Assembly: GCA_016191225.1 (NCBI GenBank)
Contig: JACPPC010000001.1
Location: 248,001-312,000 of the forward strand
Source of the DNA: Gemmatimonadota bacterium
GTDB taxonomy: Bacteria; Gemmatimonadota; Gemmatimonadetes; Gemmatimonadales; Gemmatimonadaceae
Direction of reading: 5' to 3'
Length of the DNA stretch: 64,000 bases
The translations under genes were made by a program, and so were the position numbers. This document shows, in pieces, positions 18,588-27,987 of this stretch (positions within the stretch are counted from its first letter, which is position 1; the number at the start of each line of letters is the position of its first letter). A model generated the notes under the pieces. That model was not told the origin of the DNA, did no database searches, and was given only the letters and a program-made list of their open reading frames with translations.

Positions 18588-19555
18588 CGCCCTCGTCGAG
18601 GCGGTGCACGCCTACCCGTACACGATCGTCTCGCACGATCCGGTCCGCCGCGCCCGTGACGCGTTCGTGGCCGCGCTGGTGCAGCCGGTGGACCGCGTGC
18701 AGCTCTCCATTCCGGCGTAGAAGCTCCTCGCCCTGATGGGCGATGGCCACACCCCAGTGTACCAGCCGCAGCAGCCCCTCGACGCATTCCCCGCCCCCGC
18801 GGCCGGATCCTCCCCCTCGGCGCGCGGTGACCCCGGCCGGGTTCACCGTGAGGACGTCCCCCGACACCGCGGCGCACATGGGCGACCTCGTGGCAGGCGT
18901 GAACGGCCGGCCCATCGACTCGCTGGCGCGGGCGTTCGGCGCCGAGATCCCCGCCGAGCTCGAGCCGCGGCGCCGGACCCGGATCGCGGCGAGCTTCTCG
19001 GCGCGACTGATGCTGCGCGAGGAATGGAAGACGAGCGCCGTGTACCTGGCCCACATGGCGAGCCAGGCGAGCCCGTGGATCCGCTGGCTGCCGTTCACCT
19101 GGTTCGGGGGGCAGGCTCGCCAGTTGTTCGGTGGCCCCGACGGCAAGGTCGCGGTGCTCGGATCGGGGGAGCTCGGCGACCGGGGGCCGCCGGAGAACCC
19201 GCGGCGGGTGCTGCGCCCCTTTTGCGTGCTGATCGGCCCGGGGACCTTCTCGGGCGCCATGCTGCTGGCCAACAGCATCAAGCAGGGGAAGCTCGGCACC
19301 CTGGCGGGGGAGCCGAGCGGGAAGCCGCCCAGCTCGTTCGGGGAGGTCTACGCCTTCTTGCTCCCCCGGTCAGCGCTCCGGGGGCAGCTGTCGGGTGCGG
19401 CATTCGGGCTCGACCCCGACACCCTTGGCGGGCGCAGGCTGGGGGTGTTGCCGGATATGGAAGTCGCCCGGACGGCGGACGACGTGCGCGCGGGACGTGA
19501 CCCGGCGCTCGACCGCGCGCGCGAGTGCGCGCTGCGGCCGCGGGAAGACCGGTAG
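18588..19555 (+). pseudogene. S41-family peptidase, decayed
   Basis: Pieces of one S41 (tail-specific-protease-like) gene in order. An N-terminal S41 segment (LVEAVHAYPYTIVSHDP) runs to an in-frame TAG at 18718-18720. The same frame then continues as LLALMGDGHTPVYQPQQPL, containing the GDGHT motif. The frame next shifts, and from ~18830 reads TPAGFTVRTSPDTAAHMGD and VNGRPIDSL, which are PDZ-like. The C-terminal catalytic part follows (VLIGPGTFSGAMLLANSIK with the nucleophile region TFSGA, then GVLPDMEVARTADDVRAGRD). The central block with the usual NGGG loop is missing: FSARLML joins directly to REEWKTSA. A nonsense codon, a frameshift and an internal deletion together make a dead gene. A frame open from 18743 could still give a 270-aa fragment. 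Confidence 0.78.
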
Positions 19556-19762
19556 CTACGCGGTCGCGGGCAGGTCGTCGTCGTCGGGCGCGCAGGTCGC
19601 GGCGGCCATCAGCTCCATCACGGGCGAGAAATCGACGTTGAGGGCATCCGGCGCCCGCTCCGTCTTCTCGCTGGTGAAGAAGTGGCCGATCACCGCGTCC
19701 GCCACCCCGCCAATCGGCAGGGCAGCCAGCACGATCGCCGGGACAACAATTGGGTCAGGCAT
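19556..19762 (-). CDS. small orphan protein with one hydrophobic segment, 68 aa
   Basis: The minus-strand ATG at 19762 is preceded by a very strong ribosome-binding site (GGGAGGAGG, 8 bases upstream), unusual in this window. The product has a hydrophobic N-terminal stretch (~5-27, VVPAIVLAALPIGGVADAVI), a charged middle (TSEKTERAPD) and an acidic end (CAPDDDDLP). No family is recognised. It is divergent from the response regulator at 19972, with 209 bases between them. It could be a small membrane-associated protein. The ribosome-binding site is the main support that it is translated. Confidence 0.6.
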   Translation of the reverse strand: MPDPIVVPAIVLAALPIGGVADAVIGHFFTSEKTERAPDALNVDFSPVMELMAAATCAPDDDDLPATA

Positions 19763-19971
19763 TCGCTGATCCTCCTCCCGGCAGTATCGGCACGGTGCCG
19801 AACCACGCCGGGCAGCTCTCACCCGATATACGCAGCATATTCCGTGCCAGTTTCCGGTCGGCGGTGACGTCTCGATTACGATCGCCTCACGGGCCGCCCG
19901 TGAGCCGCAGCTAACTCCCGCCGCCGCAATTCTCTGGCGCGCCTCGCTAACACGCCACAGATTTCCCCTCA

Positions 19972-20700
<729 letters not shown>

Positions 20701-20841
20701 CGCCCTCCGCACCTTAACAACCCGTCCCGGGGGGGCACTAACTCGGCGCAGGGGCGGCGCACCGTGGCCGCCGACGCGGACTCATGGCGCTTGCAGAACT
20801 CCCCGCGCCGCCAGTCGAATTACCGAGAGAGGAGACACACG

Positions 20842-21714
20842 ATGCACTCGAACACCTACCGCATGGTGGCTGTCGCGGCAGTGGCCGTGACCCTCGCCGC
20901 CTGCAACAGCAGCGACTCGACCAGCGCGGCCCTGACCACGCAGTCGCTGGTGATCAGTCAGGACTTGGCGAACGAGCAGGGCGCCACCGTGGGCGAGGCG
21001 GTCCAGAACGTGCTGGGCGCCGAGGCATACACGGGCGCGAGCTCGATGATGGCGCCGGCGTCGCTGGTGGCCGTGGGAGGCACCGCCGACCTGCGCACCT
21101 GCTCGGGCCCCGACGCCAGCGGCTGGTTCAGCTGCACGAACGAGATCGAGGACGGGTTCACGGTGGCGCGCTCGCACCGGTTCTTCAACTCCACCGGCTT
21201 CGCGCTGGGGTGGGGCCCGGGGGTGGACTCGGCGCAGTACCGCTGGAGCGAGACGGGCACCGACAGCGTGTCGGCCGACCGCCGGCCGGCCGGCGTGACC
21301 TCGATCGTGCGCTGGGTGAACCGCGGCGACTCGGCATCGCTCCGGCCGATCCGGACGGTGGGCTCCGAGGCGCGCATCTGGAACTTCCGCGGCGCGCGGA
21401 ACGACTCCAGCCTGGTCAAGGGCGACCGGGGGAGCCGCTTCTACAAGATCGCGGGCAGCCGCACCGGCACGAACGTGACCTGGCTGCTGCCGAGGCTGAC
21501 GCACCCTTGGCCGGCGTCGGGGACGATCGCGCAGAGCTACACGGCCACGGTGATCTTCACCAACGCCGGCGCGACCAAGGCCGACACCACGGTCCGGACG
21601 GGATCGGCGAGCGTGACCTTCAACGGCACGCAGACGGTGCCGGTGATCGTGGGCGCGATGAGCTGCTCGCTCGACCTCCTGACACGGAAGGTGTCGGGGT
21701 GCACGGGGAGCTGA
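20842..21714 (+). CDS. predicted lipoprotein of unknown function
   Basis: A 290-aa product. ATG 20842 follows GAGAGGAGA by about 7 bases. The signal sequence ends in the lipobox TLAAC (Cys 21), so it is predicted to be lipidated and exported. The mature part is Ser/Thr/Gly-rich. It contains a Cys pair (RTCSGPDASGWFSCTNE, ~95-110) and another near the C-terminus (MSCSLDLLTRKVSGCTGS), likely forming disulfides. Several β-strand-like stretches are seen. No family is recognised. A strong hairpin terminator follows, so it is probably monocistronic. Confidence 0.82.
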   Translation: MHSNTYRMVAVAAVAVTLAACNSSDSTSAALTTQSLVISQDLANEQGATVGEAVQNVLGAEAYTGASSMMAPASLVAVGGTADLRTCSGPDASGWFSCTNEIEDGFTVARSHRFFNSTGFALGWGPGVDSAQYRWSETGTDSVSADRRPAGVTSIVRWVNRGDSASLRPIRTVGSEARIWNFRGARNDSSLVKGDRGSRFYKIAGSRTGTNVTWLLPRLTHPWPASGTIAQSYTATVIFTNAGATKADTTVRTGSASVTFNGTQTVPVIVGAMSCSLDLLTRKVSGCTGS

Positions 21715-21744
21715 CCCGGGACGGAACCGATGCGAGGAAGGACG

Positions 21745-21777
21745 ACGCCCGCCGGTGCGCATGCGCCGGCGGGCGTT
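21745..21777 (+). terminator. intrinsic terminator after the lipoprotein gene
   Basis: ACGCCCGCCGG (21745-21755) pairs perfectly with CCGGCGGGCGT (21766-21776), 30 bases after the lipoprotein stop. The following TTCCGTTC is only weakly T-rich. Confidence 0.7.
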
Positions 21778-21885
21778 CCGTTCAATGGCGTTTCGCAACC
21801 GTCGATGCGAAATGCGCTCGCGAGATTCGCGAGCGCATGACGGAGGAGGGGCGAAGGAAGGCGGGTGGGCGAGCGGGTACGCGAG

Positions 21886-23244
21886 CTAGACGGGCAAAGC
21901 GGATCCTTCGCTTCGCTCAGGATGACCGTCGGACGGCTCAGGATGACTGCGTGACTCGACCGCCGCGTTAGCCAGATAACGCCTGAGCGAGAGCAGCCAC
22001 CCCACCGACACGGCGCAGAACGCCGCTCCCGCGATGGCCGCGGCCGCCGGGATCGCCCCCATCCCGCCGAGCACGAGCGCCACAACGCCAAGGACAGTGT
22101 GGCGGGCGGCCTCGGGAACGATCGCCCAGTCGCGCCCCTCGAGCAGGATGGCGAGGTTGCTGAGCGTCAGCACCACATAGAAGGCGAGGGCCGCCAGCTG
22201 GTCCATGGGGAGGGAGCCCTGGACCTTGAGGACGCCGAGGCTGGCGAAGAGGGCGGCGAGGAACTGGGCAAAGGCGTACCAGAGCACCGGCGGCGCCACC
22301 TCGGGGTCGTACTGACGGGCGGTGGCGCGCGTGACCTCGGGGGCGACGATGCTCGGGCCGACGTCGGCGGGGCGCCAGCTGGGGCTGGCCCAGATCACCC
22401 GCCACTTGTCGCGCCAGCGGCGCGTGGCCTTGAAGGTGCGCCAGAGCTCCACGAACACGTGGACGTTGGCCCAGACGGGATTCCAGCTGGCCAGCGGCTT
22501 GGTGATGCCGTAGACCGGCTCCTCCTCCTCGGGAACCCAGGTGCCGAACCACTTGTCCCAGACAATGAAGACGCCGGCGTAGTTCTTGTCCTGGTACTTG
22601 GGGTTCACGCCGTGGTGCACCCGGTGGTGCGAGGGGGTGTTCCAGACGGCTTCGATCGGCGCCGGGAGCCGGCCCACGGCGCGGGTGTGGATCCAGAACT
22701 GGTAGACAAGGTTGATGGCGTGGCAGGAGATGAAGACCTCGGCGGGCACCCCGGCGAAGGCCAGCGGCAGGTAGAAGACCCAGGTGAAGAGGCCGTGGAG
22801 GGAGCTCTGCCGGAGGGCGACGGCGAGGTTGTACTCCTCGCTCGAGTGGTGGACCACGTGCCCGGCCCAGAGGATGTGGACCTCGTGCGAGAGGCGGTGC
22901 AGCCAGTAGTAGGCGAAGTCCACGAGCACGAAGGCCACGGTCCATCCCAGCAGGTTGGCGAGGTGGACCTGGAGGCCGCCGGCGAAGGTCACGGGAGGGC
23001 CGCTTGGCCAGGCCGGGATGGCGCTGCTCAAGCGCTGGACGGAGGCGTGCTGGACGATGAGGTAGTAGGCGCCCAGCTGGATGAGCTTGGTGAAGATCCC
23101 GGCCAGCTGGCTGGTGATGCCGAGGCTCAGGTCGGAGATCGAGTCATTGAGCCGGAAGAGGCGCCGGTGCCCGAGGCGGGCGACGACGAGCTCGATCCCC
23201 ATGAGGAGGAAGAAGAAGGGGATCGAGTAGGTGATGATGCCCAT
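21886..23244 (-). CDS. sterol desaturase/fatty-acid hydroxylase family protein
   Basis: A 452-aa integral-membrane di-iron oxygenase. The eight-His pattern is present: HRLSH (~116), HVVHH (~129-133) and HHRVHH (~201-206). Multiple membrane helices lie at both ends, and an extra C-terminal membrane part follows the catalytic core, as in alkylglycerol-monooxygenase-like members. The reaction is probably hydroxylation or desaturation of a lipid; the substrate is unknown. The last ~20 residues (PEPSDGHPERSEGSA) are translated from a dispersed DNA repeat, so the original C-terminus was likely shorter or has been replaced. It starts 23 bases after the PilT-like gene on the same strand. Confidence 0.9.
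   Translation of the reverse strand: MGIITYSIPFFFLLMGIELVVARLGHRRLFRLNDSISDLSLGITSQLAGIFTKLIQLGAYYLIVQHASVQRLSSAIPAWPSGPPVTFAGGLQVHLANLLGWTVAFVLVDFAYYWLHRLSHEVHILWAGHVVHHSSEEYNLAVALRQSSLHGLFTWVFYLPLAFAGVPAEVFISCHAINLVYQFWIHTRAVGRLPAPIEAVWNTPSHHRVHHGVNPKYQDKNYAGVFIVWDKWFGTWVPEEEEPVYGITKPLASWNPVWANVHVFVELWRTFKATRRWRDKWRVIWASPSWRPADVGPSIVAPEVTRATARQYDPEVAPPVLWYAFAQFLAALFASLGVLKVQGSLPMDQLAALAFYVVLTLSNLAILLEGRDWAIVPEAARHTVLGVVALVLGGMGAIPAAAAIAGAAFCAVSVGWLLSLRRYLANAAVESRSHPEPSDGHPERSEGSALPV
21901..21926. repeat. dispersed repeat, TCGCTTCGCTCAGG family, copy 1
   Basis: Contains CCTTCGCTTCGCTCAGGATG, shared with the copies at 55749 and 60292. It encodes the C-terminal HPERSEGSA of the desaturase. 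A second partial unit (CGGACGGCTCAGGATGAC) follows at 21930-21947. Confidence 0.65.
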
Positions 23245-23267
23245 GGGCGGATACTAGCGCCGAGCGA

Positions 23268-24416
23268 CTACGCGTGCTGCTGCCCCGGCCGGGTGGTCAC
23301 CCCGCCCCGGAGCTGCGTCCGCACATCCGCCGGGTTCACGCTCAGGCTGATGGCCACGTCGGGGCCGATCTTGCCGTCCAGCGCCAGCTCGGCCAACGAC
23401 TGGTCGAAGGTGTGCGTCCCCACGTCGGCGCGGTGCCTGGCGAGCTGGGCCCGGATGTCGAGGAAGGCGCCGGCGTCCATGAGCAATTGCTCGAACTCGG
23501 GGGAGGCCAGGTACAGCTCCGTGGCGAGCACGCGGCCGCCGTCGTTGGCGGCCACGAGCTTGTGGGCGAGGATCCCGCGCACCGTCTTGGCGATGCGGAG
23601 GCGGATGGCCGACTGGTTCTGCGTCGGCACGCCGGAGACGAGGTGCCGCAGGGTGTCGGTGACGTCGTGGGCGTCGACCTTGGCGATCACGAGGCTCCCA
23701 GCCTCGGCGGCCCGCAGGAGCGACTCGAGCTGGTGGGGGTCCACCCGGTCGAGGGCGATGATGTCGGTGCGGTGCTCGATCGCGGCGTCGAGGGCGCTCT
23801 CGACCGAGTCGGTGTCGATCCCCAGCTCGCGCTGGGTGATGGTGCACTTGCGGTCCTTGAGCAGGAACCGGGTCTTGGTCTCGATGATGACGATGTGGCG
23901 GCGGCGCTCCGAGGTCTCGTTGAGGTGCGAGAGCAGCGCGGCGAGGGTGGTGGAGCGGCCGGAGCCCTGGGTGCCGCTGAGGAGCAGGAGCCCCGAGGGA
24001 TAGTCGAGGGCGCGGGCCAGTTCGGCCGGGATGTGCAGGGACTCGAGGGAGGGCACGACGTGCGGGATGACCCGCAGCAGGACCATGAATGTCGATCGCT
24101 GCTTCACGACGCTCGCGCGGAACCGCCCGACGCTCGGCACGCTCCAGGTGAGGGTCAGGTCGCGCAGCCGGTCGTGCGGGGGAACATCGCCGGGGGCCGC
24201 CTCGCGGAGCCGCTCGACGAAGTGGATCATGTCGTCGGCCGAGAAGATGTGGGCCCCGATGCCGACGAGCTCGCCGTCCACGCGGCTGCGCATGATGTCG
24301 CCGGCGCGCACATGCACGTCGGTGCCCCCGCGCCGGACCGCCTCGAGCAGGAGGGCATCGAGGGTCGAGCGCGCCTCGTGTGGCGAGAGCACGGGACGTG
24401 GAATCTGGTCAGCCAT
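23268..24416 (-). CDS. PilT-like ATPase with altered catalytic motifs
   Basis: A 382-aa member of the PilT/GspE type II/IV secretion ATPase family, with a PilT-like N-terminal domain (RRGGTDVHVRAGDIMRSRVD) and a RecA-like core. The Walker A reads GTQGSGRSTT, with Arg in place of the invariant Lys (~152). The Walker B region reads DIIALDRVDPHQLE instead of PDVILVGEMRD, and the His box STLHT is replaced by IAKVDAHD. ITQRELGIDTDS is kept. The protein may bind nucleotide poorly and act as a regulatory or non-hydrolysing partner; that is inference. No other pilus genes are nearby. ATG 24416 is preferred over 24503 because it starts at the domain boundary. Confidence 0.82.
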   Translation of the reverse strand: MADQIPRPVLSPHEARSTLDALLLEAVRRGGTDVHVRAGDIMRSRVDGELVGIGAHIFSADDMIHFVERLREAAPGDVPPHDRLRDLTLTWSVPSVGRFRASVVKQRSTFMVLLRVIPHVVPSLESLHIPAELARALDYPSGLLLLSGTQGSGRSTTLAALLSHLNETSERRRHIVIIETKTRFLLKDRKCTITQRELGIDTDSVESALDAAIEHRTDIIALDRVDPHQLESLLRAAEAGSLVIAKVDAHDVTDTLRHLVSGVPTQNQSAIRLRIAKTVRGILAHKLVAANDGGRVLATELYLASPEFEQLLMDAGAFLDIRAQLARHRADVGTHTFDQSLAELALDGKIGPDVAISLSVNPADVRTQLRGGVTTRPGQQHA

Positions 24417-24626
24417 GAGCTGCGTTGCCCCGGTTGTTCGATGCGTGCCAGAGTGAGTATCGGGTGCTGTGACGGAAACCCGGCGTACTTCGTCCCTTCT
24501 CACGACATTCCCCGATACGCCTGTAAAGTACTAGACGGCTACGGGGATGCGACGTAACCAGCCAAGCCGCTGTCGCAACACGTGATAGCGACCCCCGGCG
24601 GGCCAACTCCGGTCGGGCCCCTCCCC

Positions 24627-25145
24627 ATGCCCCCCTCCACGCGATTCCGCCGCACGTCCCGCCGAGTGATCGACCTGGCCGTGTTCGCGGCCGGCCTGCT
24701 GCTGGCGTGGAGGCTGGTGCGGCACTCCCCGATCGTGCTGGGCACGTCGGTGGCCGGGATGGGGCTCACGCTGTGGTGGTTCCGCCGGCGCGAGCTGCGC
24801 GCCCTGGGCTACCTGCGGGGACGCTTCCAGTGGCGCGACCTGCTGCTGGCCGGGCTGCTGGTGGGAGGGCTCTGGCTGGGGCTCTACCTGGTCTTCAGCC
24901 TGGGCGACGTGGGCGTGTCGTCGGGAACGGGGACGCGGATTCCGATCGGGCGCGACGCGGCGGCCCTCTCCATGGGCGACATGCTGATGGCGGGACTCGC
25001 GGCGACGGTCTGCACCATGGCGCTGGCGTTCCCCTTCCGGTCGACCACGAGGTCGCGGCGCGACGTGCGGGAGACCGCACTCGTGGGAGGACCGCCGGGT
25101 GACGCGAGCAAGAGTACTCCCGCGAAGGGGAGTTCCGCGCAGTAG
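24627..25145 (+). CDS. small membrane protein of unknown function
   Basis: A 172-aa product with three or four predicted membrane segments: VIDLAVFAAGLLLAWRL (~14-30), PIVLGTSVAGMGLTLWWF (~37-54), DLLLAGLLVGGLWLGLYL (~74-92), and a further one around MLMAGLAATVCTMALAF (~125-141). The tail is basic and Ser-rich. No family is recognised. The start is 210 bases from the divergently transcribed PilT-like gene. An in-frame start at 24582 is less likely. Confidence 0.68.
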   Translation: MPPSTRFRRTSRRVIDLAVFAAGLLLAWRLVRHSPIVLGTSVAGMGLTLWWFRRRELRALGYLRGRFQWRDLLLAGLLVGGLWLGLYLVFSLGDVGVSSGTGTRIPIGRDAAALSMGDMLMAGLAATVCTMALAFPFRSTTRSRRDVRETALVGGPPGDASKSTPAKGSSAQ

Positions 25146-25180
25146 GCGAGGGCCGAGGAGGAAGGGCGAGGAAGAAGAGC

Positions 25181-25455
25181 GAGGAAGATGAGCAGGGCGC
25201 AACCACGGAGTCACGGAGACTCACGGAGGTTCACGGAGGAGGCAACTGCGGGCGCTCTCGGGGTGCCGATTCGGGCACTCGTGCCGGGGGGACGCGAAGG
25301 GTGCGCCGTCTGGGCGGTCGGTGCGGGGCTCGCGCCGAGGAACGCCCCTCGCCCATGCGATGTGTTCCCACGAATCAGCTGCCGTTGATCTCGCTTCCTC
25401 CGTGAACCTCCGCGCCCCTCCGCGACTCCGTGGTTGCGCCTTCCTCATCTTCCTC
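25181..25455. repeat. long imperfect inverted repeat in the intergenic region
   Basis: Arms at 25181-25240 and 25396-25455 are reverse complements with few mismatches. Both carry GGCGCAACCACGGAGT and GGTTCACGGAGGA, with GAGGAAGATGAG at the outer ends. Inside each arm the unit CACGGAG recurs. The ~155 bases between contain no supported gene. It could form a large stem after the wzc-like gene or be a degenerate non-autonomous mobile element. The whole stretch 25146-25473 otherwise looks non-coding. Confidence 0.75.
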
Positions 25456-25473
25456 TGCCCACGCCTCCGCCGC

Positions 25474-27984
25474 TCACGAGCCCGACAACAGCTTGGACAG
25501 TCTCCGCCGCCAGGTCGTGGGCGCGGCGCCGTTGCCCGCCTCCCCACCGTAGCGCTCGCTGTACTCCCCCCGGTAGCCGTAGTAGTCGTACCCCGTGCCG
25601 CCGCGGGTGCGGTAGTCGCGCTGGAAGATGAAGTCGTTGAGCACGAAGCCGAGCACCGGCGCGCGCACGGCCCGCATCTGGTCCACCGCGAACTGCAGGG
25701 CGGCACGCTCGGTGTGGTTGGCCCGACCCACGATCACCACGCCGGCGGCCTTGGCCCCCAGCAGCGCGGCGTCAGTCACGAGGTTGAGCGGCGGCGAGTC
25801 GAAGATCACGAAATCGTACCAGCGCTCGAATTCCTGGATCAGCTGGTGGATGCGGTCACCCCCCAGCAGCTCGGCGGGGTTGGGCGGGAAGACGCCCGCC
25901 GGGATGACGTCGAGCTGGTGGTCCTCGCCGAGTTCCACGCGCTTGATGCAGTCGGCCGCGCGCGTGCCCCCCACGAGCAGGTTGCTGAGCCCCGGCTGCT
26001 GGTCGATCTCGAACACCCTGTGCACGGTGCCGCGCCGCATGTCGGCGTCGATCAGCAGCACCTTGAGGCGCTGGTAGGCAAGGACGATGGCGAGGTTGCT
26101 GGCCGTGGTCGTCTTGCCGTCGCGCGGGGAGGGCGAGGTGAAGACGACGGTCTTGGGGCCGGGGTCGGGGCGGGCGAAGGTCAGGTTGGTGCGCAGCGTG
26201 CGATAGGCCTCGACGATCGGGTTGCCGGGGTCGGCGGCCGAGATGATGCGCTCGCTCCGGAACGCGCCGCTGGCCCGGGTGGCGTCGGGACTGATGCCGG
26301 GGATCATCTGTGACGCCACGTACCGGAAGTCGGTCGTGCTGGCGAGGCGGATGTGCGGGATGAGGCCGAGGGCGCTCGCGCCGACGATCTGCTGCATGTC
26401 CTCGTTGATGTGGACCGTGCTGTCGAGCATCTCGCGCAGGAAGGCGAGGGCGAGGCCGAGGGCGAGGCCGACGAAGATCGACAGCTTGAGGTAGCGTCCC
26501 TTGTCGGGCTTGATCGGCGCGCCGCCGAACTCGGCGGGGTCGAGGATGCGGAGCCGCGCGTCGTCCACCGAGAGTGCGATCTCGGCTTCCTTGAGGCGGG
26601 CCTGGACCATGGTGTAGAGCTGCTCGATGACCTTGTTCTGCCGCTCGAGGCGGGCGAGGTCGAGCTGCGCCACCGGCTGCGCCGCGGTCTCGCGTCCGCT
26701 CTCGGAGAGGGTGGAGTCGATGATCGCGACCTGGCGCCCGAGGTCGAGCAGGTGTCGCCGCGTCAGGTAGTCGATCTGGGTCTCGATCTCGCGGATGCGC
26801 CCGGTGATCTGCTGCACCTCGGGGACGTCGCGGGTGCGGCGCACGAGCAGGGTGGCCCGCTGGTTCTCCTGGTCGCTCAGCGCCGACAGGCGCGGCTGGA
26901 TCGTGGGAAGGAGCCGCGGGAAGGCCATCAGGCGCCAGTAGGCCGAGGTGCTGTCGGGGCCGCGCGTCTTCGCGGCGGCCTGGACCTCGGCGAGCACCTG
27001 CGTGAGGGACTGCAGTTCCACCTGCCGGTCCACGCGGTCCTGCTGGAGCTTTCCGACGTCGCGGTCCGGCCGGGCGGCCGCGGTGGAGCGGGCGAGGAGC
27101 CCCGGGTTGCGGCCGCGGAAGGCGACGAGGCGGTCCTCGGTCTGGGCCAGTTGCTGGCCGAGGGTGTCGAGCTGCTGCCGCAGGAAGTGCACGGTGCTGC
27201 GGGCCTCGGTCTTGTTGATCTCGCGGCGCAGGTAGATGAAGCGGGTGAGGAGGGCGTTGGGGACGTCGCGAACGAGGGTCGGGTCGGCGCTCTGGTAGGT
27301 GACGGCGACGGTGTTGACGTCGCGCGAAGGGCGGCGGACGTCGAGGGTGCCGCGGAGCTCGGCGACGGCGTCGGCGAACGGGATCACGTCGAGAATGACG
27401 TCGGGATAGTCGCGGGCGGAGTCGGAGAGCACCACCCGCAGGTCGCCGAGGGCGGCGGGCTGCCCGGCCGTGAGCTTGGCGACCGGCTTTCCCGACTCGC
27501 GATCGGTGACGATCACGGTGTCGCGCTTCCCGCGCGTCATGCGGTACTGCGCGGGGCGGGCGTCGCGCGGGGCGATGACGGCCGTGAACATGCGGGCGCG
27601 CGGCACCGGGCGTGGCGGCGAGAGGATGGCGCCCCCGCGCAGCACCTCGAACGGCCGGGTGACCCGCACGTGCAGGGCCAGGGAGTCGGCGGTGGCCTCG
27701 GCCATGGTGCGCGAGCCGAGGAGCTCGATTTCGGCGGCGACGTCGACCTTGTCGAGCCGGTTCGGGTCGATGAGCGAGGGAACGGGGGCCTGCTTCTTCT
27801 CGATGCTGACCGTGGCCGTGCCCTCGTACACCGGGGTCACGAGCGACGCCAGCACCCACGAGAGGAGCGGGGTGAAGAGGAGGGCGGCGAGGATGAGGAA
27901 GCGGTTCCGGGCGATGAGGCTCCAGAACTGCCGGTTGGACGCCTCCCCGCTGCGCGCCGCGGCCGGGGCCTGCTCGGTGGCCAT
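25474..27984 (-). CDS. Wzc-like exopolysaccharide co-polymerase and tyrosine autokinase
   Basis: An 836-aa BY-kinase fused to a Wzz-type chain-length domain. TM1 is at ~30-50. A long periplasmic part with coiled-coil stretches (~190-450) follows, then TM2 at ~498-518. The cytoplasmic kinase has Walker A (SPRDGKTTT, ~617-625), A' (VLLIDADMRR) and B (VIFDSPP). The C-terminal tail has a cluster of six Tyr (YDYYGYRGEYSERY, from ~800), the usual autophosphorylation sites. It controls chain length and export of the polymer made by the genes at 28.7-55.8 kb. It lies 3 bases after the Wza-like gene on the same strand. Confidence 0.95.
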   Translation of the reverse strand: MATEQAPAAARSGEASNRQFWSLIARNRFLILAALLFTPLLSWVLASLVTPVYEGTATVSIEKKQAPVPSLIDPNRLDKVDVAAEIELLGSRTMAEATADSLALHVRVTRPFEVLRGGAILSPPRPVPRARMFTAVIAPRDARPAQYRMTRGKRDTVIVTDRESGKPVAKLTAGQPAALGDLRVVLSDSARDYPDVILDVIPFADAVAELRGTLDVRRPSRDVNTVAVTYQSADPTLVRDVPNALLTRFIYLRREINKTEARSTVHFLRQQLDTLGQQLAQTEDRLVAFRGRNPGLLARSTAAARPDRDVGKLQQDRVDRQVELQSLTQVLAEVQAAAKTRGPDSTSAYWRLMAFPRLLPTIQPRLSALSDQENQRATLLVRRTRDVPEVQQITGRIREIETQIDYLTRRHLLDLGRQVAIIDSTLSESGRETAAQPVAQLDLARLERQNKVIEQLYTMVQARLKEAEIALSVDDARLRILDPAEFGGAPIKPDKGRYLKLSIFVGLALGLALAFLREMLDSTVHINEDMQQIVGASALGLIPHIRLASTTDFRYVASQMIPGISPDATRASGAFRSERIISAADPGNPIVEAYRTLRTNLTFARPDPGPKTVVFTSPSPRDGKTTTASNLAIVLAYQRLKVLLIDADMRRGTVHRVFEIDQQPGLSNLLVGGTRAADCIKRVELGEDHQLDVIPAGVFPPNPAELLGGDRIHQLIQEFERWYDFVIFDSPPLNLVTDAALLGAKAAGVVIVGRANHTERAALQFAVDQMRAVRAPVLGFVLNDFIFQRDYRTRGGTGYDYYGYRGEYSERYGGEAGNGAAPTTWRRRLSKLLSGS

Positions 27985-27987
27985 CGG

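Noticed and set aside
17711-18720. Long frames through the tRNA-Pro region
   Set aside because: They run across the antisense of a well-formed tRNA and its terminator. In DNA this GC-rich, stop codons are rare in every frame.
20784-21971. A 395-aa plus-strand frame overlapping the lipoprotein gene
   Set aside because: The lipoprotein frame has the SD, lipobox and terminator. The alternative is Arg/Gly-rich and runs through the terminator hairpin.
25181-25455. CRISPR array
   Set aside because: The CACGGAG repeats are short, irregular and arranged as an inverted repeat, not equal repeats with unique spacers. No cas genes are present.
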